A stretch of DNA of 64,000 bases from Argentina anserina. Taxonomy: Eukaryota > Streptophyta > Magnoliopsida > Rosales > Rosaceae. Location of the stretch: NCBI RefSeq assembly GCF_933775445.1, contig NC_065876.1:21390001-21454000 (forward strand), written 5' to 3'. This document shows, one piece after another, positions 34,938-46,439 of the stretch. The notes under the pieces are model-generated. The model was given only the letters and a program-made list of their open reading frames with translations. It did not search any database and was not told the origin of the DNA. A program made the translations under genes and the position numbers. The stretch's first letter is position 1. The number at the start of each line of letters is the position of its first letter.

Positions 34938-37213
34938 CCACTGTTGACGATTCGGATCTTATATGTGTCATTATGAACAACGTTGGCCCTTTATTTGAGA
35001 ATACAGTGACCTCAGCCCAGGCCAGAGACACCCCGATTACATATGATGCACTTGAGGCCTTACTCTTAAGCGCCGAAAGCCGATCAATAATCAAGCTCTT
35101 GTCGGTTTGGACTCCACTCCTTCAGCACTTCACACCAATCGATCTACTGTGGGTGGCTCTTGAGGCCGTAGTGGCTCTTATACTCGTGGCCGGTCTAATA
35201 ATTAAAATCGTGGATCTTTTTTCCGGGCCATCTACTTATGCTCGTGGCTCAAGCTCTCGCTCTCCTTCTCGGGGTGGTTCTATCCTTGGTCCCTATCCAC
35301 CTGTTCGATCCACTTTCACTCAGGACACAAGAGGACCATGCCAAATCTGCCAGCGCATGGGTCATACTGCCATTGACTGCTATCATCGAATGAATATGGC
35401 CTATGAAGGCCGTACCCCAACACAGCGTCTATCTGCTATGGTTGCTGGTTCTGCTACTCCTCATACCTCCTCATCTTGGCTACTGGATACAGGTTCCAAC
35501 ACCCATATCACCAATGATCATCGCAACCTCACCAATTCCCAATCTTATAATGGTTCTGATACTGTCGGTGGTGTAGTCTCTGGGCAAGGTTTGCAAATTT
35601 TTAAGATTGGGAACACATCTCTCGCCTCCACTCTTTCTTCCCTTACTTTAAATGATGTTCTCTACTGCCCCCAATCTTCTGCTAATATCTTATCTGCCCA
35701 TAAATTACTCTCAGATAACTCTTACTATATTCTAATGTTTCCCCATGTCTTCTATGTGAAGGATTTAACCACTGGGAAGACGCTTTTGGAGGGTCAGAGT
35801 AGCCATGGATTCTATCATGTTTATCCAGGTCCAGCATCCACCAATAAATCAAGTGTTTTTCGCTCTTTTTCTGCCGAACGAGTCACTGCTGATGTGTGGC
35901 ATACTCGCCTCGGGCATCCGTCTAGCAATATTTTTAGTCATCTTTCCTCTAAACTTGTATTATCAAATAAGAAGCAAGCATCTCAATGTCATTCATGTCC
36001 GTTAGGCAAGGCTACAAAATTGTCATTTTTCCTATCAGCGTCTGTTACTACATCCATTTTTCAACTAATACATAGCGATATTTGGACCTCTCCTACTCTT
36101 TCCATTCAAGGGTTCAAGTATTATGTCGTCTTCATTGATGATTTTTCAAGGTATAATTGGCTTTTTCCAATGAAACGAAAATCTGAAGTCTATTCTATCT
36201 TTGTTGGCTTCTTTACCTACATTGAAAACCAATTTTCTCATCAAATCAAAATCTTCCAAACTGATGGTGGGGGTGAATATACAAGTAACCAATTCAAGCA
36301 ATTCTTCTTAACAAAAGGGATTCGTCATCGTCTTTCTTGTCCGCATCACCCCGAACAAAATAGATTGGCGGAACGTAAACATCGACATCTCATTGAGACA
36401 ACCTTAACTCTTCTTGCTCATTCTGCCGTTCCCCAACCCTATTGGGTTGAGGCCTTGAATACGGCTCTCTATCTTATCAATCGTCTGCCAACTCGAGTCT
36501 TAAATTTTTCCTCTCCTTATGAAAAATTATTTCACAATATTCCTAATTATTCTTTTCTCCGCACATTTGGTTGTGCATTTTTTCCTTATCTCCGTCCTTA
36601 TACCAAAAATAAACTGGATTTTCGATCTACTAAATGCGTCTTTCTTGGCTACTCTTTAAATCACAAAGGGTATCGTTGTCTTGATCTCTCTACGGGTCTA
36701 ATTTACCTTTCTCGTCACGTAATTTTTGATGAGTCAAATTTTCCTTTCCGAGAATCCAATGGCGCCGGCACTACACCTCCTCGGGCTACTCCATCTTTAG
36801 ACTCCTACCCTCTAGTCGTAACTACAACCACTACTACAACTACCTCCTCTCCACCCAATCTCGGCCCACGCCCAACCTTATCCACTCCACCTCCACAATT
36901 CCCTCAGTCTCCCTCTCTGTCTCTAAACTCTAATCCCACTTCAATTAATACCATCCCACAAAATACTACCACCCAGCCACAAACCTGTCCCATTATTCAA
37001 TACCAAAGCCGTAAAAGACTATTACGGGAACAACAACCTCCTCCCAATCCTTCATCTGATCATATATTGCAATCTTCACCATATATAAAACATCTTAGCA
37101 CCACCGCAAAATCTAGACCCACCCTATCCTCCTCCCTTATTTCATCCACCACCGGTTCCGCCTATCCCTCCTCGTCCTGTAACCCGCATCCAACAAGGGG
37201 TTGTAAAGCCTAA
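34938..37213 (+). pseudogene. Copia element 2: gag knuckle, protease and integrase
   Basis: The open frame contains the zinc knuckle CQICQRMGHTAIDC, protease WLLDTGSNTHIT with its catalytic DTG intact, the pre-integrase motif WHTRLGHPSSN with CHSCPLGK, and the integrase core LIHSDIW, TDGGGEYTS and HHPEQNRLAERKHRHL with D-D-E all present (the NG expected after EQ is changed to NR). A Thr/Pro/Ser-rich linker follows. The frame ends near 37211, one of several breaks between integrase and reverse transcriptase. Confidence 0.9.
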
Positions 37214-37226
37214 TCCCAAATATGCT

Positions 37227-38808
37227 ATGGTTGTCCATCCTCTTACCCATCACACTGAACCCAGTTGTTATACCCAAGCAGCCAAGCAACCAGAATGGCG
37301 TTCTGCCATGGAAACCGAATTCAATGCTCTCCAACATGCAGGTACTTGGAAATTGGTCCCCTATACTCCCTCCATGAATGTGCTTCCTAACAAATGGGTT
37401 TACATAATCAAAAAGAAGTCTGATGGCAGTGTGGAGCGGTATATGGCTCGGTTAGTTGCCAAAGGGTTCAAGCAGCAAAAGGGTGTTGATTATGGTGAGA
37501 CCTTCAGCCCGGTAATCAAACATTCTTCCATTCGTTTGATTTTAGCAATTGCAGTATCATATGGCTGGCCAATTCGGCAACTTGATGTTCAAAATGTAGT
37601 TCTACATGGCTATTTATATGAGAAAGTTTATATGAAGTAGCCCCAAGGTTTTGTCGATCCCAAATATCCAAACCATGTGTGTCAATTGCAGCGTTCCCTG
37701 TATGGGCTCAAACAGGCACCCCGTGCTTGGTTTTCCTGTTTCTCGGCGTATCTAGAGTAATTGGGGTTCCAAGCATCCAACACCGACTCATTCTTGTTTG
37801 TTTATCAGTCTGGGAATGTGAAGCTCTTTCTACTTATTTATGTGGATGATATCTTGCTTACAGGCACAGATATAATTCACATTCACACCTTGATCTCCAA
37901 GTTGAGTACACTTTTCTTGATGAAAGATATGGGCTCCTTGCATTATTTCCTTGGCATTGCGGCAGAAAGATCATCCAAGGGTTTAACTCTTACTCAGACT
38001 AAGTATACAATGGACTTGCTTCACCGTACCAACATGTTGGATGCCTCTCATGTTTCTACCCCATCTAGTGGCAATCGGTTGAGTGTTAAGGATGGCGTTC
38101 CTTTATATGATGTCATGGAATACCTGAGTGTTGTGGGAGCCCTTCAATACTTAACTCTCACTCGACCGGATATCTGTTATGCTGTTAATCAGGTGTGTCA
38201 GTTTCTACACTCTCCAACTATTGTCCATTGGATTGCGGTTAAACGTATTCTACGTTACTTGAAGCATACCCCTACATATGGTCTGTTCTATACTCCGAGC
38301 ACCCTACACTTGATTGGATACAGTGATTCAGATTATGCTGGTGATTTGGACACAAGAGTCTCAACAGGTGGAACTTGCATTTTATTTGGGTTCAAATTTG
38401 ATTTCTTGGAGTTCAAAGAAACAAAATGGGGTCTGTCATTCTAGCACCGAGGCGGAGTATCGTCAGCTTGCCTATACTGCCGCCCATCTTTCATGGTTCC
38501 GGATTCTTTTCAAGGACCTGGGACTTCCTCTTATGCCCCTAACATTATGGTGTGATAATATCAGTGCCATTTCACTTGCCTCCAATCCGGTTTTTCACAC
38601 TAGAACTCGCCATGTTGAGGTTGATTACCACTACATCAGGGAAAAGGTGACTCGCCAAGAGCTTCAAGTACACTATGTCTCCTCCCAGGACCAGCTTGCA
38701 GACATTTTCTCTAAGGGCATGCCCACTGCACGCTTTCACTACATTCTCAACAAGCTTCCAGTCCGTTCTAGGACCATCAGCTTGCGGGGAGTGATAGACA
38801 TTCCATAA
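37227..38808 (+). pseudogene. Copia element 2: reverse transcriptase and RNase H
   Basis: Reverse transcriptase motifs: [50 protein letters not shown] (normally DVxNAFLHG), and the catalytic LLIYVDDILLTG. RNase H motifs: GYSDSDYAGD and, after a frameshift near 38410, HSSTEAEYRQLA. Further breaks are TAG 37638-37640 and TAA 37758-37760. The last codons run into the start of the partial 3' LTR (stop at 38806-38808). Confidence 0.9.
38784..38791 (+). promoter_or_regulatory. Polypurine tract of copia element 2
   Basis: GCGGGGAG immediately precedes the first TGATAGACATT, so it primes at the original 3' LTR start at 38792. Confidence 0.75.
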
Positions 38809-38894
38809 AATATGATTCCCAACTTTCTGATTCAGCAACCTGATTTTGATTCTGAATGTGCTGCTACAACCTCATATTGGAGTGATGCATGCTA
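38792..38894 (+). repeat. Partial LTR start plus copied host flank
   Basis: 38792-38811 is the first 20 bp of the LTR. Then ATGATT is followed by 38818-38894, which repeats the 77 bp immediately upstream of the 5' LTR (34040-34116), including the coding sequence of the interrupted minus-strand gene and the TGCTA target site. I see one base difference (GATGCATGC against GATACATGC). Directly after it the 3' LTR begins again at 38895. Confidence 0.9.
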
Positions 38895-39091
38895 TGATAG
38901 ACATTCCATAAAATCTGCTCAAGCTCCCTGTTGATTGCATTAGTTTCTCCTCTCTATCAATCTGTGTAATCTCTAATTGTTAATTCACAGGATCTAGATT
39001 GCTATTGTATTTACTGTAATCACTAATTCTATGGATCTATATTGATCTCAATGAGAAAGCATCAAGCTTCATACCTTTCAATATCTCTTCA
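38895..39091 (+). repeat. 3' LTR of copia element 2
   Basis: Begins TGATAGACATTCC and ends ATCTCTTCA, followed by the TGCTA duplicate. It lacks the 27 bp between GATC copies present in the 5' LTR and differs by a handful of substitutions. Confidence 0.9.
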
Positions 39092-39096
39092 TGCTA

Positions 39097-39645
39097 ATAG
39101 TACTTGCTGGGAATTCTAACACGAACACACTGTACTTTAAGGAGGAAGGGTGGTAGACGCAAGCCAACCCAACTCCTTACATTCAAACAAAGTCACAACC
39201 ACGAGTAAATTTTCAAAGCAAAATTTAGATCTGTGTCGTAGAACCCTACACTGCAACAGGGATTCCAAAGCCCACTTGATTCATTCTCCCATTAACTGCG
39301 GCTCTCTGCTGCACCATTAGTTGACTGGATATCCTTAATGTTCCTTACTATTTCAAGCTATGAAATCGATACAGTGTAATTAGCGGGCATAAGCAGTAGA
39401 AGATTTTTTTTTTCAATATATATTGGTCATGGCAGTTAGTTTCTTGACATGTGTTTATGAATAATGTTCCACTTGTGAAAATTTATCAAGTGGGTTAAAT
39501 TAGTTGAGGGCAAGAAGAAAATTATGCAGCAACAACTATGTTTTATCCATTTGCAAAATTTACATGAAAAATTAGTTTTAAAACATCCCATTCTTTTGTC
39601 TTCTGGTTTCTCATTTGTAATTTTCTTCCGCATATCAAATTAAGG
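39097..39645. other. Stretch between copia element 2 and the PRORP pseudogene
   Basis: This should be the continuation of the interrupted minus-strand gene's intron or upstream region, but I see no exon. No other gene is visible. Confidence 0.4.
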
Positions 39646-40026
39646 GATTGGGTGGACAAACATGTTGATTATGAAGCTATTGTCGATGGAACTAATATTG
39701 GGCTCTACCAGCAGAATTTTGCAGATGGTGGATTCAGTGTTCCTCAGGTTGCATAAACTTTTCTTTTATGCTTCTTTCTTCTTATTGACCTTCAGTTCCA
39801 CATAACTTGACATTATCATGTTCTACATTATGCAGCTTGATGCTGTTGTGAAAGAATTGTACAATAGCAGTGGAGAGAAATGGCCTCTTGTTGACTTGTT
39901 GTCTTGTACAATAGACGTGTCAAGTCACTTGTGGAAAACCGAAAAGCCCTCCCACAGAAAAGTGGTCGAGGAATGGTTGGATAAAGGTATTCTTTATACC
40001 ACACCAGGTGGCTCGAATGATGACTG

Positions 40027-40504
40027 GTATGTACTTGCAATTCCGTACATTCTGAAACTCATTTACTTGTTTCCTTAATCCTTGCTCAAGGGCTGTGCTC
40101 TTCCTAGTCGTCAGTCTCTTGGTTGAGATTCTTTCTTAGTTGAGGACATTACTGTGGACATGACACTCAGTTTCTGGACTACTGGGTCGGAACCATTTTA
40201 CATGGGGTTCGTCAGAGATTAATCACATGATGAATGAATTACCTTCGGTCGTGGAGATACCCTGATGCCCAGTTTCTAGACTGACCCCTCCGCTTCGGTA
40301 TGCAACGGTGTACCACTGTGGAACATTGAGAGTTTTACTTCGTTGGGTTTGCCTTCGAGCCCCACATAAGAAATGTCTTAGAACTGGAAATAAAATCAAA
40401 AAAGTTAATAATACTAAAATAAAAAATCACTATGGCTGCTTGCAGAAATTAATTATTTTGATGGAAATATTGGTCTGTGTAATACTTTTTCTTCAATGAC
40501 ACAA
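40027..40504. other. PRORP intron with an unidentified insertion-like segment
   Basis: About 40080-40380 has a more balanced base composition than the neighbouring intron sequence (for example CTGGACTACTGGGTCGGAAC), which suggests an old inserted fragment. No terminal repeats or duplication were found. Confidence 0.3.
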
Positions 40505-40868
40505 GTATTGGCTATATGTTGCTGTGAAACTGAAGTCCTTGTGACAAATGATGAAATGCGAGATCATATATTTGAACTCCTTGGAAGCATATTCTTTCTT
40601 AAGTGGAAAGAGAGGCATCAAGTATGTTACTTGTAACTCATCATCATAGAATTTGTTTGAAATTTCTATGTACTCGTTTGAGGTAGGGGTGGCATTCGGT
40701 TTAAACGGTTCGGTTTTAGGCTCAAACTGGAAACCGAACTGAAATTGAACTTCAGTTCGGTTTGGTTTGGTTCATGGTTCTCCAATATGTCAAACTGAAA
40801 ACCGAACCGAATGGTTCGGTTCGGTTCGGTTTTTATTTTTGATTTTATTTTTATTTTTTTTTAAATTC

Positions 40869-42330
40869 TAGTTTCAAAATATTGTCGATCGACATAATAG
40901 ATGTGATCAACATATATATTTAGGGACCATATAAAAATTTCATCCATTTTGAACATAGTTTGTCCGTCTGTACCAACGATTAACCAAAAACGAGGCGTTT
41001 TCACATAATAAAACCCCATTGACCGGGGCTTTGCCAAATGAGTTTCCTTGTTTCGACCACGCACGATCGATGACAATAATTATGTGATTTCAAATATGTA
41101 AACAACTCTTCTCATTCGCATATTGGTAATGGGTCCTCCCTTAGGGTATATTAGTTTTGTTTTTGGTTTACCGGAAATTCCGACCGTCAAACGAGGTCCG
41201 AATTGGATGAAATTTTAAAATAATCACTAAATATATATATTGATCACATCGGATGGTGTCGATCAATTCCGAGAAGTTTTCTTCATATAGTCGCTTCATA
41301 ATGTGATAGTTTTATTAATTATAACCCTAATATAAAAAAGGTTATGATACATTAGTGGACACTTTGGCGATCGACAACTCCAGTTTGAAGTATGGTCGAT
41401 CGACACCAATAGATGTGATCGGTATATATATTTAGGGAACTCGTAAAAATTTCGTCCATTTTGAACATGGTTTGACCGTCCGTATCAACGGTCAACAAAA
41501 AAAACAGGCGTTTTCACATAATAAAACCCCATTGACCGGGGCTTTGCCAAATGAGTTTCCTCGTTGCTACCACACACGATAGGTAACAAAAATTAGGTGA
41601 TTTCAGATATGTAAATGGCTTTCGGCGTTCGTATATTTGTAATAGGTCAATCCTTAGGGCATATTAGTGGTATTTTCGATTTACCGAAAATTCTGAGAGT
41701 CAAACAAGATCCGAATTTGATGAAATTTTTATAGGGTCACTAAATATATATACCGATCATATCGGATGGTGTCGATCAATCCCGAGAAGTTTCCTTAATA
41801 TAGCAGCTTCATAATGCGATAGTTTTATTTTAAACCTAATTTCAAAGGTTAAGATACATTAGTTGACACTTAGGCGATCGCCAACTCTAGTTCAAAATAT
41901 GATCAATCGACACTAACAGATGTGATCTGTATATATATTTAGGGACCCCGTAAAAATTTCGTCCGTTTTGGACATGATTTGACCGTTCGTACCAACGGTC
42001 AACTAAAAAAGAGGCGTTTTGACATATTAAAATCCTCATTGACCAGGGCTTTGCCAAATGGGTTTCTTTGGTGCGACCGCACACAATTGGTGACAAAAAT
42101 TAGGTGATTTCAGATATGCAAACGACTTTTGGTGTTCGTATTTTGGTAATGTGTCTTCTCTTATGACATATTAGTATTGTTTTCGGTTTACCGGAAATTC
42201 CGATGGTTAAACGAGGTCCGAATTAGATGAAATTTTTACAAGATCACTATATATATATATATATATCAATCATATCGACTGGTGTCGATCGATCTCGAGA
42301 AGTTTCCTTTATATAGTTGCTTCATATTGA
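40869..42330 (+). repeat. Three-copy tandem array, unit about 510 bp
   Basis: The anchor GATGTGATC starts at 40900, 41411 and 41919, giving spacings of 511 and 508 bp. Each unit includes ATATATATTTAGGGAC, TTTGACCGT, GGCGTTTT(C/G)ACATA, GGGGCTTTGCCAAATG and TTTACCGGAAATTCCGA variants. Divergence among copies is about 15 percent by eye. Minus-strand frames inside the units are not genes. Confidence 0.85.
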
Positions 42331-42357
42331 GGCGGATTTAGTAATTACACATCCGCT

Positions 42358-42358
<1 letters not shown>

Positions 42359-42398
<40 letters not shown>
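42359..42398 (+). repeat. (AT)n microsatellite
   Basis: About 20 AT dinucleotides close to the end of the three-copy array. Confidence 0.9.
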
Positions 42399-42401
<3 letters not shown>

Positions 42402-42613
42402 TGTTTTAGCAAACTTATTTGAAACATACATATATGAGTATACATATAAACATAGATGATTATATATACATATATAACACTACAAAAGAGAAACATATAA
42501 TTATATATAATATAAACCTAAAATCACATTAATCAAATCAAATATTCTGTAAGATAAACGTAAAACGACATTATTTTATGAATAATTCGGTTTTTCGGTT
42601 TGGTTCGGTTTCT

Positions 42614-45506
42614 TGTAACGACCCCATAATTTCGAGCATAAAAACTCAAAATTTCAAAGTCGTGAAACACCAAAACAATCTAAATGAAATCGAAATCATT
42701 TAAAATGCCACAGCGGATCATTACTGAGTTCACAATACAACTCAGACCAACCAATTATTACAAACCAAATTTACAATCCAACATTACATAAAAATGGAAA
42801 TGTAATAATCCTCACAATCTCTCACAAAACCCACAAATAAATCCTCACAAGTTCTCACACAAATCCACAATAAAAACCTCACCACAAGCAGGATAATGAA
42901 CAACTTCGAGTCTTCAGAGTTGTCACTCGATTTCCACTAATCAACACCTGCGGAATTATCCCCTACACCATTGAATTGGTGCACATGGATTGTAAACACA
43001 AACCCGGTAAGCTTTACAGCTCGTATGAGTAAAATGAAAATATAACTCGCATATCAATATATACGAAAATCCACAAATCAACAAATATAAATGCACTCAT
43101 GAGTCAATGGACGGCCCATCAGGTTGTCCCAAATACATTTATAATACGGGTACTAATGAACGCTGGTACACATCTGTTACCCCTCTCGTAGTACACCGCC
43201 GATATTGGGCAACCTCCTGCTACCCAACATTTTAATATGAGTACTCATGAGCCGATAACCCATCTGTTACCTCACATGCAGTACTCCGGCAAACAGACTA
43301 GAGTTCTAACTGTATCGTAACTTTCGCCCGGCCAAAGGCTAGGTTCCGACATGCCAAATACGTCCAAAGACATAAACACGTTTTAACAAACTCCATGTTA
43401 AAACTACATACAATAATCATCACCTCATATTGTACAAATCAAATCATATGCTCGATATATAACTCTCATCATCAAAATGACATAATCACGAAAATATCAT
43501 AACAGTATATTATATAGCAAACTATATATATATATATATATATATATGTACCTATTTACCATTTATACAATATATACATAATCTACTATATCATATACAT
43601 GTCATATTTCATAAACACGTCCGAAGACAAAACGTTTTAACAAACTCTATGTTAAAACCACATACAATAATCATCACCTCATATTGTACAAATTAACTCG
43701 ACATGCTCAATATATAATTCACGACATCAAAATGACATATTCACAATGAATTCATAACAGTATATAATATAGCAAACTATATATATATGTACCTATTTAC
43801 CATTTATACAAATATATATATATATATATATATATTCCACTATATCGTATACATGTCGTATTTCAATATTTAAAACTCTTGTAAAATCTTGAATCTCTGC
43901 AAGGGTAGATTCGTAAATATGTGAGATTTTACTCACTTTATCAACTCGAGCGTAATTCCACAATTTCTGAAGATAATTCCTTTTCTTGATTTATCGATCA
44001 CCTTGAAAAGATAAGAAAAGAATTTATAATCGTTTCGTAAACCTTAAATGCCGAAACAGTAGTAATAAGTTAATGTTCAGCATTTTCTGGTTTTACGAAA
44101 TTACTGTTCACGGCATTACTGTTCATGTATTTACTATTCACGTATTTATGTACAAATACACATCAATTACGTATCCCTGTACGTGTACATACTGTTTACA
44201 TATTTCTGTACGTATGAATACTATTCAAATGTAAATATTGTCTCAGTAAATAATAATTACTGAATTACCCTTTAGAAATTACTTTTTATATTTACTGAAA
44301 GTAATGTACATTTATATTTACCGTATGTAAAATAAAATTTACATTTACCGTACGTAAATGACATTTTTACATTCATCGCCATAAAAATAAATTTTACAAT
44401 TTACTGTTTGAATTTACTGTCCACGCGCCGCCGCACGTCGCGGCGCGTGGGGTGCACGCGTCACCTCCGGCAGGCCGCGCGTGGCGCTCACGCGCCACTC
44501 ACTGGCTGGCGCGTAACACGCCACCGCCGCCCCATTTCTCTTCCTTTCTCCTCCCTCTCCTCGTCCACGGCCTCACGCTGCCTCCTACTACCTCCACGCG
44601 TCCACACGCGCCGTCTAAGGCGGCGGTAACCCCTCTCCTTCACTCCTCCTCCGATCTCCACAATCTCAACTCAAAATCATCCAAAAATTCACACCAAGCA
44701 TCACAAAAATCACAATATACAAACCCTCACCTCAATCGAAGCTTTGAACCGCCGATTTCGTCGTCGGAGTGAGATGAGTCACCGATCGTGTCGATTTCTC
44801 GAGGAGGTGTCGTCGCGTCCCCCCCTTTGATCGTAGGTGTTGCAGGGGTTGAGGAGTGATGGAGGCGCACTTGCGCTGCACCCTAGCTTCGTCGGAGATG
44901 AGCTTGAACGGCGGCGGTTTGTAGCAGGGGACGGGGGTGCGTCGACGCGACGAACGGCGACGAGGGAGGGTACGATCTTCTCAGGGTTTGACGAGGAGGG
45001 CCGTGCGAGGCTTTTGAGTGGGGTGGTGTGTGACACGGACGACGGGTCGGCGATATCGCCGGCGAAATTTCTGAGGGAGGGGAGAAAATCGGGGAGAGGG
45101 CGAGAGAGAAGAGAGAGAAGGTGGAGGGAGGCGCGGGGGTGAAGGTTTCCAGAAATGGAAACCCTAGCTCCACTACTTATCTATTTATACAAGTTTCTAA
45201 AATCGGAAACAACTTCTATCGTTAATAACTTTTAAATACAACGTCCGATTAGAACGTGTTACTTATCTACGAACTCGTATCGACGAGCTCTATAACTTTC
45301 GTGAAGGAAGTTTTCGCAACCGAGCGACGGAATAAAAGTCAATATACATGTTGCGGAAACGTAACGTTTTCTAATTAAACGTTCCGAGAACATTTCCGTT
45401 ATCGTTTCGAAATGTCGCAAACAACTAAATTTCACTCTCAATGAATTTCACAACTTTATAGAAGTTAAACAAACCAAACATCGTTCCGAAAAATCGGGTT
45501 ATTACA
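42614..45506. mobile_element. Probable solo LTR of a Ty3/gypsy-type retrotransposon, 2.9 kb
   Basis: Begins TGTAACGACCCC and ends GGGTTATTACA, a short imperfect inverted terminus common to many plant gypsy LTRs, with TG...CA ends and a perfect 5 bp duplication TTTCT (42609-42613 and 45507-45511). There is no gag or pol, no primer-binding site, and no second LTR inside, so a solo LTR formed by LTR recombination is the simplest reading; a non-coding LARD-like element is the alternative. A GC-rich tract (about 44415-45150) gives several overlapping open frames on both strands that I treat as compositional. Confidence 0.8.
43390..43880 (+). repeat. 254 bp tandem duplication inside the solo LTR
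   Basis: CATACAATAATCATCACCTC occurs at 43407 and 43661, and the similarity continues through (AT)n and CCTATTTACCATTTATACAA to CATACATGTC(A/G)TATTTC. It is a two-copy direct repeat. Confidence 0.85.
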
Positions 45507-45995
45507 TTTCTTATGTGCAACTGATTAATTCGGTTCGGTTCGGTTCGATTTTTTTCAATTTCGATCCGGTTTTTTCGATTCAGTTTTCGGTTTTTCAGTC
45601 TTAAGTGCCACCTCTAGCTTGAGGCTTACTTAATACGAGTCCTTTTCGGTGTCACCAACATATTATTGCTTTTATTGCACGTGTCATTATATATTGTAGC
45701 AAATTAAAGCCAAAGATAAAGTTTGGAGTTGTGCTACAGATTGTCCACACCATATTTTGTTCTAGGTCTAAATACATTACACGCAAAAAATCTTAGTTAA
45801 TTCTTTTGCGGTCTAGGAAAAGCTTTAAGCGGCAGTCTCCCTTTTTTTAAGTTTTCACCTCCCATTTAACCACTCCATCCCACTGTATTTATGTATTGAC
45901 CTTTTTTGTAGAAAGTTCCCCACTACCTATAAAATAATCAATCCAACTTGAGGAATATTTGTAAATTTGTTTGTGGTCATATTATATTTTGATTT

Positions 45996-46134
<139 letters not shown>

Positions 46135-46439
46135 CATTTGGTTTTCAGGTACGGTATACTTTTGTTAAAGGCAATCTGAAACTTCAGGTGCCACCACCAT
46201 ATTCCTCAGTGATCTAGGTACATTTATTTATGTCATTGCAGTTACATCTGATTGCATGTTTCAAGTTCTAAATACAAATAGCACCAAACACTGTTCTGCA
46301 ATTTGGACAAAATTGTCGGTTTTATAGAAATATGTAAGTCCTGAGAATTTAATATTTTATTAGATAGATAAAAATGAAGAGTTAAATAACTTGTACATAT
46401 ACGTATCGTATATCCCTGAAGCTTATTGATTTGTTATAA

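Larger units (their letters stand above)
34117..39091 (+). mobile_element. Ty1/copia LTR retrotransposon 2
   Basis: Outer boundaries are a 225 bp 5' LTR and a 197 bp 3' LTR, both starting TGATAGACATTCCATAAAAT and ending CAATATCTCTTCA, flanked by the 5 bp duplication TGCTA (34112-34116 and 39092-39096). The primer-binding site is TGGTATCAAGAGCC. Gag, protease, integrase, reverse transcriptase and RNase H are all recognisable in copia order. The element is inactive through a few stops and frameshifts. It differs from copia element 1 in LTR sequence and protein sequence, so it is another family. The 3' end is rearranged: a first 20 bp of LTR after the polypurine tract is followed by copied host flank and then the LTR again. 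Confidence 0.93.
40684..45616. mobile_element. Non-autonomous hAT-type element with nested insertions
   Basis: Termini TAGGGGTGGCA (40684) and TGCCACCTCTA (ending 45616) are inverted repeats with one mismatch. They are flanked by an 8 bp duplication, GTTTGAGG (40676-40683) and GCTTGAGG (45617-45624), which differs at one base. Eight-base duplications and TA-GGGGTGGCA-like ends fit hAT. Both subterminal regions are full of GGTTCGGTT-type repeats, the usual hAT subterminal motif. No transposase is present. Inside are a three-copy 0.5 kb array, an (AT)n tract and a 2.9 kb probable solo LTR. Confidence 0.85.

Noticed and set aside
40861..42096. Minus-strand ORFs beginning MSSIVRGRNKETHLAKP and MSPIVCGRTKETHLAKP
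   Set aside because: They lie in successive units of the 0.5 kb array and end at different lengths, which shows they follow the repeat and are not genes.
44408..45173. Five overlapping GC-rich ORFs
   Set aside because: They overlap on both strands inside the probable solo LTR, share no known motif, and follow base composition.
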